64,000 nucleotides of DNA from Algoriphagus aquimarinus (GTDB lineage Bacteria > Bacteroidota > Bacteroidia > Cytophagales > Cyclobacteriaceae). Each line of letters opens with the position of its first letter. Positions within the stretch are counted from its first letter, which is position 1. Positions 1 through 8,220 of this stretch are shown here, in pieces. The stretch spans positions 744,001 to 808,000 of the forward strand of contig NZ_VORW01000001.1 in assembly GCF_007997215.1 (NCBI RefSeq). The letters are read 5' to 3'. A program made the translations under genes and the position numbers. The notes under the pieces are model-generated. The model searched no databases, was not told the origin of the DNA, and saw only the letters and a list, made by a program, of their open reading frames with translations.

Positions 1-844
1 TCAGGCAAGTTGGCTTGCCATCGGTGATCATGAAAATCTGTTTGTTTGGATTTTTTCTCCTTCTCAGTAAATCCATCGCCAATTCCAATCCAGCAACTGT
101 ATTCGTGTGATATGGACCAACTTGCAGATAAGGCAAATCTTTGATTTCTATTTGCCAGGCATCATTTCCGAAGACGATGATATCTAGAGTGTCTTTAGGA
201 TAGCGGGTTTTGATGAGTTCTGCCAAAGCCATGGCCACCTTCTTCGCAGGAGTAATCCTATCCTCCCCGTACAAAATCATGGAGTGGGAAATATCAATCA
301 TCAGCACTGTGGAGGTCTGAGATCGAAATTCATTTTCCGCTACTTCCAAATCACCTTCTGTCAGCAGATATTCTCCTGAAAAACCGTGATTTGCCTGAGC
401 GTTTCTAAGTGAATCTGTCAAAGCAATCTGATCTAGATTGTCCCCAAATTCATATGCTCTTCGATCAGTGCCTCTTTCATCGCCTTGACCGGAATGAGTG
501 GTTTTATGCTGACCTGATTTTCCCCGTTTGAGTTTACCGAAAATCTCCTCCAAAGCTGACTTTCGAATGGTCTGTTCAGCTTTGCCAGTGATCTTAAATT
601 CACCTTTTTGATTTTCCTCGGTGAGATAGCCTTTGCTTTTCAAGTCCTCGATAAAGTCTCCAATTCCATAATTGGGATTGGTCATGTTGTAGCGACTGTC
701 CAAGTTGGTAAGCCAGCTCAGCGCTTCAGCGACATCCCCGCCAGTCATGGTGATGAGTTGCAAAAATATATTCAGCAGATTCTCGAACGTATTCTTCTCA
801 GGATCCTGAGTGGGTACGAACTGAGTGAATCGAAATCCTTTCAT
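1..844 (-). CDS. VWA domain protein (partial, C-terminus cut by window edge)
   Basis: The minus-strand frame is open from an ATG at 844 to the window edge, giving about 281 residues. The N-terminal half is soluble and basic in its middle. The C-terminal half is a von Willebrand factor A domain: the MIDAS motif DISHS lies near residue 182, and a TDGKP motif, the usual late MIDAS element, lies just before the edge. VWA proteins of this layout usually work with a MoxR-type or Mg-chelatase-like AAA ATPase as a metal-dependent chaperone pair. No such ATPase is in the window, but it could lie just to the left. The start is the first ATG and follows an A/T-rich stretch. The exact subfamily is not certain. 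Confidence 0.8.
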   Translation of the reverse strand, partial: MKGFRFTQFVPTQDPEKNTFENLLNIFLQLITMTGGDVAEALSWLTNLDSRYNMTNPNYGIGDFIEDLKSKGYLTEENQKGEFKITGKAEQTIRKSALEEIFGKLKRGKSGQHKTTHSGQGDERGTDRRAYEFGDNLDQIALTDSLRNAQANHGFSGEYLLTEGDLEVAENEFRSQTSTVLMIDISHSMILYGEDRITPAKKVAMALAELIKTRYPKDTLDIIVFGNDAWQIEIKDLPYLQVGPYHTNTVAGLELAMDLLRRRKNPNKQIFMITDGKPTCL

Positions 845-1041
845 TTATTAAGATTTTAGATGCTAGAAGCAAGATACAAGACTTTTGAGTTTTGCCTTTG
901 AGTAATAAAGTAGATGGCAAAATGCTTCTATCCCATAATTAAACCCTCTTTTCATTCCAATCAGGGACATAACAAGAAGATGGGTATGGTAGTTTAATAT
1001 ACGGAGCAAAAAGGCAAAAAAGATAATCCGAGTATGGATTG

Positions 1042-1452
1042 TCAGGATTCAAAAAATTCTTTTGGTGACAGAATGGGAATTTTTTGTGCTGATTTGAAGT
1101 CTTTCTTGTCGCGTGTAATCAAGAAATCAGCATTGTTTTCCAAAGCAGTAAAATACTGAAGAGCATCCTCTTTATCCTTAAAATCGGAATTGATGGATTT
1201 GAAAATGACATTCTTTCCTCCAGAAACCACTTCACAAACCCTAATAAATTCACCCATTGTAAACTCTGAGTATGGTAGTTTGTAAACATTAAAGGCTAAA
1301 TAATACAAATTTCCCAAGCTGCTTTCTGCTATTTGTAATTGAGCTAATCCTTTTGAATGTAAATTCAAAAATAATTTTGCGTCATTATAAAAGGGCTCTC
1401 TCTTTCCTATAATATCCAAAACTACGTTGGTGTCTAAAAAAATCTTAACCAT
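1042..1452 (-). CDS. PIN-domain toxin (VapC-like ribonuclease)
   Basis: A 136-residue protein with the PIN-domain opening LDTNVVLD, giving acidic residues D7 and D13, and a late FLITRDKKDF motif with the downstream acidic residues. PIN toxins are Mg-dependent RNases that cut tRNA, rRNA or mRNA. Its start overlaps the end of the upstream gene by 8 bp (1445-1452), the usual antitoxin-then-toxin order with translational coupling. It is therefore the toxin half of a type II toxin-antitoxin pair. The family assignment is firm; the RNA target cannot be read from sequence. Confidence 0.85.
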   Translation of the reverse strand: MVKIFLDTNVVLDIIGKREPFYNDAKLFLNLHSKGLAQLQIAESSLGNLYYLAFNVYKLPYSEFTMGEFIRVCEVVSGGKNVIFKSINSDFKDKEDALQYFTALENNADFLITRDKKDFKSAQKIPILSPKEFFES

Positions 1453-1702
1453 ATTTTTCTCTTAGGTAATTTTTCAGCGCTGATTTGTCAGAAACATTTG
1501 GGGCTTTTGTAGGCTTCATCTCCTCCAGTCTCTTTAATAAGCGACTGGCTGCAAGTTGGGAGTCTGTCTGTTCAATCTGAGGATTCTCCATTTCAAATAT
1601 TTCTTCAAACATTTTCGAAAGGGAAATACCCTTACTGGCTGCCTTTAGCTTTGCCTTTTCTACAATTTTTTTGTCTACAGTGAGCGTGAGTTTTGTTTTC
1701 AT
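1445..1702 (-). CDS. Antitoxin partner of PIN toxin (ribbon-helix-helix-like, DUF6364 type)
   Basis: An 85-residue basic protein whose N-terminus (TKLTLTVDKKIVEKAKLKA) reads as a beta strand plus helix of the ribbon-helix-helix type seen in DUF6364 antitoxins. The segment KGISLSKMFEEIFE would form the second helix. The C-terminal half is charged and likely unstructured until it binds the toxin. It is the first gene of the pair and overlaps the PIN toxin by 8 bp. Such antitoxins commonly repress their own promoter, which would lie between 1703 and about 1765; no clear operator palindrome was recognised there. The DUF6364 label is from memory of the family pattern. Confidence 0.75.
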   Translation of the reverse strand: MKTKLTLTVDKKIVEKAKLKAASKGISLSKMFEEIFEMENPQIEQTDSQLAASRLLKRLEEMKPTKAPNVSDKSALKNYLREKYG

Positions 1703-1807
1703 AAATCTGGGAGCACGTGTTCAAATAAATATACGTGTCTTTACTGGAAAAAAGTTCGGTAATGTTGTTTGACTACTACTAAAATTAAACTCCCCTATCT
1801 TTACTCC

Positions 1808-2743
1808 ATGACTCCCGCCGAGAAAAATGCCTCCATCATCAAATCCACCGCCAAGCGGCTGGGATTTGACTTTTGTGGGATAGCGAAAGCGGGATTTCTC
1901 GAAGAGGAAGCGCCGAAATTGGAAGAATGGCTCAATCGGAATTACAATGGTGAAATGGGCTATTTGGCCAATCACTTTGACAAACGACTGGACCCTACTA
2001 AACTTGTGGAAGGTGCTAAAACCGTGGTTTCTTTGATCTACAATTACTACCCAGAACAGAAACTTCCTGAAACCTCAAACTCCATCAAGCTTGCTAAATA
2101 CGCCTACGGGGAGGATTATCACTTTGTCATTCGGGACAAACTCAATGAATTTCTGGAAATCCTCCGGGACGAAATCGGAGAAATCGATGGACGTGGGTTT
2201 GTGGATTCTGCCCCAGTGATGGAGCGGCAATGGGCGCAAAAAGCAGGATTGGGCTGGCTCGGTAAAAATAGTCTTTTGCTGAATCGGGAGATTGGTAGTT
2301 TCTTCTTTCTTGCCGAATTGATCATCGATCTGGAAGTCATTCCGGATACTCCTTTAGCAAAAGACTACTGTGGTACCTGCACTGCCTGCATCGATGCATG
2401 TCCTACAGATGCAATTGTGGATAACGGAGTCATCGACGGTTCCCGATGCATTTCTTACCTGACGATTGAACTGAAAGACGCCATCCCTATCGAATTCAAA
2501 AGCCAAATGGAGAATTGGGCCTTTGGCTGTGATATCTGCCAAGATGTTTGCCCTTGGAATAGATTTTCAAAACCACATCAAGAGCCTAAATTCCAACCTC
2601 ATCCTGAACTGGCAGAATTTACGAATAGGGATTGGCAGGAAATCACCGAGGAAACTTTCCGCAAGGTTTTTAAAAAATCAGCGGTAAAGCGCACTAAACT
2701 TGCTGGACTGAAAAGAAATGTCGACTTTCTTACCTCTAAATAA
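1808..2743 (+). CDS. queG: Epoxyqueuosine reductase QueG
   Basis: Reduces epoxyqueuosine to queuosine in tRNA, the last step of Q biosynthesis, using cobalamin and two 4Fe-4S clusters in the cytoplasm. The protein has the DUF1730-type N-terminal domain, the segment [15 protein letters not shown] typical of QueG, and two cluster motifs: [16 protein letters not shown] and, further on, [11 protein letters not shown]. The length of 311 residues fits the short Bacteroidota form. The open frame reaches back to a TTG at 1769, but the ATG at 1808 starts at the normal family N-terminus ([13 protein letters not shown]), so it is preferred. corA follows after 17 bp and is probably co-transcribed. Confidence 0.95.
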   Translation: MTPAEKNASIIKSTAKRLGFDFCGIAKAGFLEEEAPKLEEWLNRNYNGEMGYLANHFDKRLDPTKLVEGAKTVVSLIYNYYPEQKLPETSNSIKLAKYAYGEDYHFVIRDKLNEFLEILRDEIGEIDGRGFVDSAPVMERQWAQKAGLGWLGKNSLLLNREIGSFFFLAELIIDLEVIPDTPLAKDYCGTCTACIDACPTDAIVDNGVIDGSRCISYLTIELKDAIPIEFKSQMENWAFGCDICQDVCPWNRFSKPHQEPKFQPHPELAEFTNRDWQEITEETFRKVFKKSAVKRTKLAGLKRNVDFLTSK

Positions 2744-2760
2744 CGTCACCCGAGATTCTT

Positions 2761-3873
2761 ATGAGCCCTCAAACGCCCAATCTAAAATCTGTACAGAAGC
2801 TTTTCAAGCCCAAAAAAAAGAAGAGTAAAAAAACTCATAAAATCGGCTTGGCCCCAGGTGCTTTGATTTATACTGGCGAGAAAAAGCTGGAGAAAGTATT
2901 AATCAACATTATCACCTATGATGAAGTTGATTTCTATGAGGAATCTGTCCTGCTCGATCAGCTCGGAGAGCATTTGAAGCTCAAGAAAAATGTGCTTTGG
3001 ATAGATATCATAGGCTTGCATGATGTAGAAATACTTGAAAAAATAGGCTTGCTTTTTGGCATTCATAAACTTACCCTTGAGGATATTCTGAATGTAGATC
3101 AGCGTCCCAAAATGGAAGCATTTGAGGACTATCTTTTTGCAGCTATGAAGATGATCCAGTGCCCCACACCTGAATCTCCCATTGACGATGAGCAAATCAG
3201 CTTTATTTTAAAAGACGGGATTCTTCTGACTTTTCAAGAGAAGAAAGGCGATGTATTTGAGTTTGTACGTAGTCGCCTAACAGACCCGAAGCGCACCATA
3301 CGCCAACGAAAGGCAGATTACTTACTTTATGCACTACTCGATGCAGTAATTGACAATTACTTTATTGTCATGGAAAATGTGGGGGAAAGAATCGAGAATC
3401 TGGAATCACAGGCCATGACCTCTCCAGGCACTGAAACACTTAATGCCCTATACATTCAAAGAAGAGAGATGATGGATCTAAGAAGAACCGTCTATCCACT
3501 TCGTGAAGTAATCGGTTCGTTCGACAAATATGCTGATGATAAAATCAGTGCCGAGACCAGACCTTTTATCCGGGATCTTTATGAAAATACCATTCAAGTC
3601 ATAGAGACGATGGAAGTTTTCAGAGATATGTCTTCAGGCGTACTGGATCTCTACATGAACAGTCTTTCCAATCGCATGAATAACATCATGAAAGTTCTGA
3701 CCATAATCTCTACGATCTTCATTCCGCTGAGTTTTGTGGCAGGAGTCTATGGGATGAACTTTGATAACATGCCTGAACTTCACTGGAAAAATGGATATTT
3801 CTTCGTGATGGGAGGAATGGCAACTGCAGTGATCGGTATGCTGTTTTTTTTCCGAAGGAGGAACTGGATATAA
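2761..3873 (+). CDS. corA: CorA family magnesium/cobalt transporter
   Basis: A 370-residue CorA-type divalent cation channel. It has a long acidic/helical cytoplasmic N-terminal domain and two C-terminal membrane helices (about residues 311-330 and 343-363). The signature YGMNF has GMN at about residues 331-333, at the end of the first helix, followed by an acidic and aromatic loop and a basic RRRN tail. CorA forms a homopentamer in the inner membrane and takes up Mg2+ (also Co2+ or Ni2+). The first 30 residues are very lysine-rich. It lies 17 bp after queG and ends 2 bp from the convergent META lipoprotein gene. Confidence 0.93.
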   Translation: MSPQTPNLKSVQKLFKPKKKKSKKTHKIGLAPGALIYTGEKKLEKVLINIITYDEVDFYEESVLLDQLGEHLKLKKNVLWIDIIGLHDVEILEKIGLLFGIHKLTLEDILNVDQRPKMEAFEDYLFAAMKMIQCPTPESPIDDEQISFILKDGILLTFQEKKGDVFEFVRSRLTDPKRTIRQRKADYLLYALLDAVIDNYFIVMENVGERIENLESQAMTSPGTETLNALYIQRREMMDLRRTVYPLREVIGSFDKYADDKISAETRPFIRDLYENTIQVIETMEVFRDMSSGVLDLYMNSLSNRMNNIMKVLTIISTIFIPLSFVAGVYGMNFDNMPELHWKNGYFFVMGGMATAVIGMLFFFRRRNWI

Positions 3874-3875
3874 TT

Positions 3876-4289
3876 CTATTGAAACCTTAGAATTACATCT
3901 TTAGCTCCATTTTTAAGGAGTAATTCCCCAGCGCTTAATTGATAATAACGGACTGATTTAAGAGTCTCTAGGAATTTGTTTTCGAAAGGTAAATCCTGAC
4001 AAGCCATGCGGGTAGCGCCTACTTCTCCAAATTTAAATGTTTGCTTGTCGCCTATTTCATAGGGACCGAAAATCCGATTACAGCCACCCGATCCACTGAA
4101 AGTTTTGCCTCTGGAATCAAAAACCAGATGTGCATCATCCTCAGAACCTGAAGTCTGTACTGGTATTTTCATGATTTCCACCAGCGTCCATTGACGATTG
4201 GCCCAGTCTGCATCTGGGTAATTCTTTGAACTACACGATGCAAATGCAAAAGCTAGAACGGCGATTAGTACAAAAGTTAGGTTTCTCAT
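3876..4289 (-). CDS. META domain lipoprotein (HslJ-like)
   Basis: A 137-residue protein with a lipoprotein signal peptide ending in FASCSS (Cys at about residue 19) and one META domain. The domain shows RQWTLVEI near its start, then GCNRIFGPYEI and a late TRMACQDLPFENKFLETL. META/HslJ proteins are envelope proteins linked in Escherichia coli to heat-shock and novobiocin resistance; their molecular role is unclear. The gene converges on corA with a 2-bp gap, and no hairpin was seen between them. The family call is firm; the function is not. Confidence 0.85.
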   Translation of the reverse strand: MRNLTFVLIAVLAFAFASCSSKNYPDADWANRQWTLVEIMKIPVQTSGSEDDAHLVFDSRGKTFSGSGGCNRIFGPYEIGDKQTFKFGEVGATRMACQDLPFENKFLETLKSVRYYQLSAGELLLKNGAKDVILRFQ

Positions 4290-4351
4290 AGTTGGGCGAT
4301 AGTTAGGTTAAAGAAGTCAGAAATCGAGCCAACTAGTTCCTCTGGGATTAT

Positions 4352-5209
4352 TTAGAACGCTTTCAGGCTTATGTCCAAGCTTTTGACGGAGTGAGTCAAA
4401 GCGCCCATGGATATATAATCTACTCCACATTCTGCTACATCAACTAGTGTGTCTTCTGTTATTCCGCCGGAAGCTTCCGTTTTATATTGATTTCCGATCA
4501 TAGCTACCGCTTCACGCATAGTTGCATAATCCATGTTATCCAGCATGATTTGATCAACTCCACCAACTGCCAGCACCTGTTTGACTTCATCCAGATTTCG
4601 AGTTTCGATCTCGATTTTCAGATCAAGGTTATTTGCCTTGAGATAAGCATTTGACCCTTCGATAGCCTGACGAATGCCTCCGGCAAAGTCTACGTGGTTA
4701 TCCTTTAGCATCACCATATCATAGAGCGCAAATCTGTGATTTACCCCTCCGCCGATCAGCACAGCCCATTTTTCCATCAATCGGAAATTTGGTGTAGTCT
4801 TTCTCGTGTCCATCAAGCGCGCTTTGGTGTGGAGGATTTTCTCTGTTAATCTGTGAGTTAGGGTAGCGATTCCGCTCATTCGCTGCATACAATTAAGAAC
4901 TAGGCGCTCTGAGGAAAGTATAGAAGCGGATGCCCCTTTTACTATGAGACCTATATCTCCATACTTCACTTCATCACCGTCTTTGATCAACAATTCTACT
5001 TGGAGATTTGAATCAAAAGTCTTAAAAATCTGCTCAGCCAATTCCATACCCGCAATGATTCCATCATCTTTGATCAGTAATTTTGCTTGGCCAGTTTTTC
5101 CTTCTGGAATCGAGGAAAGGGAAGAATAATCACCCGGTCCGATGTCTTCGGCAAAAGCAGCAGCAATAAAAGTGGAAATGGCTTCTTCGGTGAGATAGGA
5201 TGGTTTCAT
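4352..5209 (-). CDS. nadC: Nicotinate-nucleotide pyrophosphorylase (carboxylating) NadC
   Basis: Quinolinate phosphoribosyltransferase: converts quinolinate and PRPP to nicotinate mononucleotide, CO2 and PPi in de novo NAD synthesis. Visible family blocks are EDIGPGDYSS near the N-terminus, NCMQRMSGIATLT, DTRKTTPNFRLMEKWAV, GGGVNHRFALYD, MLKDNH, IEIETRN and EASGGI. The open frame extends 20 codons upstream to 5269, but that extension (rich in Leu, Ser and Phe) is not part of the family. The ATG at 5209 gives the expected 285 residues. nadA and nadB are not in the window. A DUF4783 gene lies upstream on the same strand after about 200 bp. Confidence 0.95.
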   Translation of the reverse strand: MKPSYLTEEAISTFIAAAFAEDIGPGDYSSLSSIPEGKTGQAKLLIKDDGIIAGMELAEQIFKTFDSNLQVELLIKDGDEVKYGDIGLIVKGASASILSSERLVLNCMQRMSGIATLTHRLTEKILHTKARLMDTRKTTPNFRLMEKWAVLIGGGVNHRFALYDMVMLKDNHVDFAGGIRQAIEGSNAYLKANNLDLKIEIETRNLDEVKQVLAVGGVDQIMLDNMDYATMREAVAMIGNQYKTEASGGITEDTLVDVAECGVDYISMGALTHSVKSLDISLKAF

Positions 5210-5406
5210 GCCCAAAAATAGGGATTTGAAGCTCCCGCAAAGGCTTAAAAGCGCAAATTTCTTTAACATCCGAAAGATTGTGTTCTATAGGAACTTTGTA
5301 AAAGTCTCAAACCCTAAGGTTCAAATTCAATGATCAAGGAGAAAAAACAGCACCCTATGCAATGTCTATAGGCTATCTGAATTCGTGCCCGTGTTTAAAA
5401 AATGCG

Positions 5407-5805
5407 TTAGCCTTTAACAAATTCAAGGCTGTAGATTTTAAAGTCTGAAGCTTGCTGCGAGACTTTAATAAATACTTTAAATAGGCCTTGATTCGTCTGA
5501 TAATCACCGATATAAGAACTCAAACTTGGGTTGTTTTCACTTCGAAAAACAAGGCTGAATCCCATAGATGGGTTTTTCTTAAAAAAATCTTTTATCACAA
5601 GTTCTGCCTGGTTTTTAGAATAATCTCCCTGCAATCCGTTAACATTTAAGGAAATGCTAGAATCGAAATATTTGGCCAAGTCGCTGCTTGAACCGTTGTC
5701 AATGGCAGAAATAATCGTATCGATGGATTTTATAGTGTCAATTTCCATTACTGGAGATTGTACAAACAAGAAAATTGAAACGATTAAACTTAATACTGAG
5801 GTCAT
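5407..5805 (-). CDS. DUF4783 family secreted protein
   Basis: A 132-residue exported protein with an N-terminal hydrophobic signal (about residues 3-17). The following domain is of the NTF2/lumazine-binding-like DUF4783 type: helices TIDTIISAIDNGSSSDLAKYF, then strands with a conserved-looking YSKNQAELVIKDFF and a C-terminal sheet. The family is found in Bacteroidota and is often next to nadC, as here; its function is unknown. It is probably periplasmic. Same strand as nadC, with a 197-bp gap. Confidence 0.75.
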   Translation of the reverse strand: MTSVLSLIVSIFLFVQSPVMEIDTIKSIDTIISAIDNGSSSDLAKYFDSSISLNVNGLQGDYSKNQAELVIKDFFKKNPSMGFSLVFRSENNPSLSSYIGDYQTNQGLFKVFIKVSQQASDFKIYSLEFVKG

Positions 5806-5930
5806 TGTCCATGCTAGGCAAATACTAAGCCAAAAAAGGAATCATGTTCTGCATTTTTAAGTTTACCAAGTGCAGGCCGTTGAAGTTTTGTCTAATCAGG
5901 ATTTCGGGGCTACTTTGCTCGAATTATAAT

Positions 5931-5938
5931 ATATTTGC
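5931..5938 (+). promoter_or_regulatory. Bacteroidota-type -10 element (TATATTTG) directly before gpmI
   Basis: TATATTTG matches the Bacteroidota sigma factor consensus TAnnTTTG exactly and is followed by CGG. It ends only 3 bases before the gpmI ATG at 5942, so transcription from it would begin at or inside the start codon. A TTTG at 5915-5918 is too close (12 bp) to be a normal -33 element. It is either a leaderless promoter or a chance match. Confidence 0.4.
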
Positions 5939-5941
5939 GGT

Positions 5942-7465
5942 ATGGATAAGAAAGTACTTTTAATGATTTTGGATGGCTGGGGAATAGCCACCAACCCTTC
6001 TGTTTCTGCGATTGACAAAGCTAAAACTCCCTTTGTAGATAGCCTTTACACCAAATATCCACATGCTAAACTGGAGGCTTCCGGTCTAGCAGTTGGCTTG
6101 CCAGAAGGTCAAATGGGTAACTCCGAGGTAGGGCACATGAACATCGGTGCTGGTCGTGTAGTTTATCAGGATTTGGTTAAAATCAACCTTGCCGTCGCAA
6201 ATGGAGAGCTTAACACGCATCCCGTTTTGGCTGCTGCTTTTGCGAAAGCCAAAGCATCCAAAAAGAAAGTTCACTTCATGGGTTTACTTTCAGATGGTGG
6301 AGTACATGCTCATATCACACATCTTAAAGGTCTTTGTGATGCAGCAAAATTCCATGGTATGGAAGATGTATTTATTCATGCTTTCACAGATGGAAGAGAT
6401 ACAGATCCAAAAGGCGGAATAGGCTATTTGGAAGATCTTCAGGCACATTTGGCTCACTCTACTGGTCGAGTAGCTTCAGTGGTAGGTCGTTACTATGCAA
6501 TGGATCGAGATAATCGATGGGAGCGAGTAAAGTTGGCTTACGATGCTATGGTAAAAGGTGAGGGTGAAAAATCCAAAGACATCATCGCAGCCATGCGTAA
6601 ATCTTATGAAAATGGTGTCACAGATGAATTTATCCGCCCAATCATCCATGTTGGAGCAGATAATAAGCCTTTGGCAACAATAGAAGAAGGTGATCTTTTG
6701 ATCTGCTTCAACTTCCGAACTGACCGTGGCAGAGAAATCTCTCAGGCGCTTACGCAGCGTGATTACGAGGATTTCAATATGAAAAAGCTGAATGTAGAGT
6801 ACGTCACATTCACAAATTATGATGCGACATTCAAAGGAGTAGAAGTTCTTTTCGAAAAAGATAATCTGAATAATACCCTGGGAGAAGTACTGGAAAGAGC
6901 GAACAAAAAGCAGATCAGAATAGCTGAAACCGAAAAGTATCCACACGTTACTTTCTTCTTTTCCGGAGGAAGAGAAAAGGAATTTATCGGTGAAAGCAGA
7001 TTGCTTTGTCCTTCGCCAAAAGTGGCTACTTACGATCTGAAGCCTGAGATGAGCGCTTTTGAAATCGCGTCTAAAATCAATGGAGAATTGAAAAAGAAGA
7101 GTGCTGATTTCATTTGCCTAAACTTTGCAAATGCGGATATGGTCGGTCACACAGGTGATTTTGACGCTGCCGTGAAAGCATGTGAAGCAGTAGATGCTTG
7201 CGCTGATAGCGTGATCACAACAGCTTTGGCAAATGACTATACGATCATCGTCATCGCCGATCATGGTAATAGTGACATGATGATCAACGCCGACGGCACT
7301 CCAAATACAGCTCATACTACTAACCTGGTGCCGTGTATAATGGTAGACAGAAATGATGTCCTTACTATTAAAGACGGGAAATTAGGAGACTTGGCACCTA
7401 CTATTCTTAAACTAATGGGAATTGAGAAGCCTGAGGATATGACTGGTAATATTTTATTGGCTTAA
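5942..7465 (+). CDS. gpmI: 2,3-bisphosphoglycerate-independent phosphoglycerate mutase
   Basis: Interconverts 3- and 2-phosphoglycerate in glycolysis and gluconeogenesis, using two Mn2+ ions. Metal and catalytic motifs are clear: LMILDGWGIA (Asp11), MGNSEVGHMNIGAGR with the phosphorylated Ser61, TDGRDTDPKGG, GRYYAMDRDNRWER, NFRTDRGREI, then NFANADMVGHTG and VIADHGNSD for the second metal site. The length of 507 residues is normal. The stop overlaps the ATG of the following lipoprotein gene (TAATG), so the two are translationally coupled. There is almost no room for a leader between the candidate -10 site and the ATG. Confidence 0.97.
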   Translation: MDKKVLLMILDGWGIATNPSVSAIDKAKTPFVDSLYTKYPHAKLEASGLAVGLPEGQMGNSEVGHMNIGAGRVVYQDLVKINLAVANGELNTHPVLAAAFAKAKASKKKVHFMGLLSDGGVHAHITHLKGLCDAAKFHGMEDVFIHAFTDGRDTDPKGGIGYLEDLQAHLAHSTGRVASVVGRYYAMDRDNRWERVKLAYDAMVKGEGEKSKDIIAAMRKSYENGVTDEFIRPIIHVGADNKPLATIEEGDLLICFNFRTDRGREISQALTQRDYEDFNMKKLNVEYVTFTNYDATFKGVEVLFEKDNLNNTLGEVLERANKKQIRIAETEKYPHVTFFFSGGREKEFIGESRLLCPSPKVATYDLKPEMSAFEIASKINGELKKKSADFICLNFANADMVGHTGDFDAAVKACEAVDACADSVITTALANDYTIIVIADHGNSDMMINADGTPNTAHTTNLVPCIMVDRNDVLTIKDGKLGDLAPTILKLMGIEKPEDMTGNILLA

Positions 7466-8034
7466 TGAATCAGATCAAAGGTCTTTCTTTCGGAATACTC
7501 TTTCTAGGTAGTTTGGGGCTTTTTTCCTGTGTGAATGAATCAGCAGAAGCACTTGGAAAACAACCATACTTTGACCTAGAAGGATTTATTGAGGAGAAAA
7601 TCCAAGAGATAGATAATGTGGAGGTGGCTAAAACTTCTCAGATTCAGGGAGATGAAAAACAGGCTACTGTGGTCTATTCTATAAAAGAATGGGAGGAGGA
7701 ATTTGGCATATTCAAAGAAGCGGATATTAACAAAACTTCCTTGCTTCAATCCTATGAGACTAAGTCTTCCAATGATTCGCTGACTCATGAGCTTTTCCCC
7801 AATTCAAAAGGAAAGGTGAAATACATCAAAGTGACCTATTTTGAAGACGAGGTAAGTAGCGTTGCGGTCAAAATATCAGATGACAACTTGTTCTACTCTT
7901 CTACTACTTTGGCGGATATTTACATGAACAATGCTACCAAATTAATAGACCATTATTCTATTGAGACGACTCAAAAAATCTGGTTTATGGATGCAAATAA
8001 CATGAAAATCCAAGGAAAGATAGTACCGAATTAA
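7465..8034 (+). CDS. Lipoprotein of unknown function
   Basis: A 189-residue protein with a lipoprotein signal (hydrophobic core, then GLFSCVNES with Cys at about residue 22). The rest is acidic and rich in beta strands, with no motif I recognise. It starts within the gpmI stop codon (TAATG overlap) and is followed by a strong terminator, so it is the second gene of a gpmI operon. Lipoproteins of this size that follow gpmI occur in related bacteria, but I know of no function. Confidence 0.75.
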   Translation: MNQIKGLSFGILFLGSLGLFSCVNESAEALGKQPYFDLEGFIEEKIQEIDNVEVAKTSQIQGDEKQATVVYSIKEWEEEFGIFKEADINKTSLLQSYETKSSNDSLTHELFPNSKGKVKYIKVTYFEDEVSSVAVKISDDNLFYSSTTLADIYMNNATKLIDHYSIETTQKIWFMDANNMKIQGKIVPN

Positions 8035-8057
8035 TAAGTGCTAAGCTTGAAATATTA

Positions 8058-8098
8058 AGGCAAGAATTGGAGGAAATCTTCAATTCTTGCCTTTTTTT
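8058..8098 (+). terminator. Rho-independent terminator after the gpmI operon
   Basis: A perfect 12-bp stem (AGGCAAGAATTG at 8058-8069 with its complement at 8081-8092) around an 11-base loop, followed by a run of seven T. It lies 24 bp after the lipoprotein stop codon. Confidence 0.9.
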
Positions 8099-8220
8099 AA
8101 TTAATTACTATTCATATCCGCTTTTCTGACAGTAAAGAGACCAACGCATTATAGGTTTTGGTTAATACTAGCACTGAGGCCGCTTCGGTCACCGGTCTTC
8201 CGACCAGCAGTCTTATTTAA

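Noticed and set aside
5210..5269. Longer nadC start
   Set aside because: The additional 20 residues are not part of the NadC family, and the ATG at 5209 gives the usual length.
6476..6946. 156-residue open frame on minus inside gpmI
   Set aside because: It lies wholly within a well-supported gene, on the opposite strand, and its translation shows no family-like motif; it is a shadow frame.
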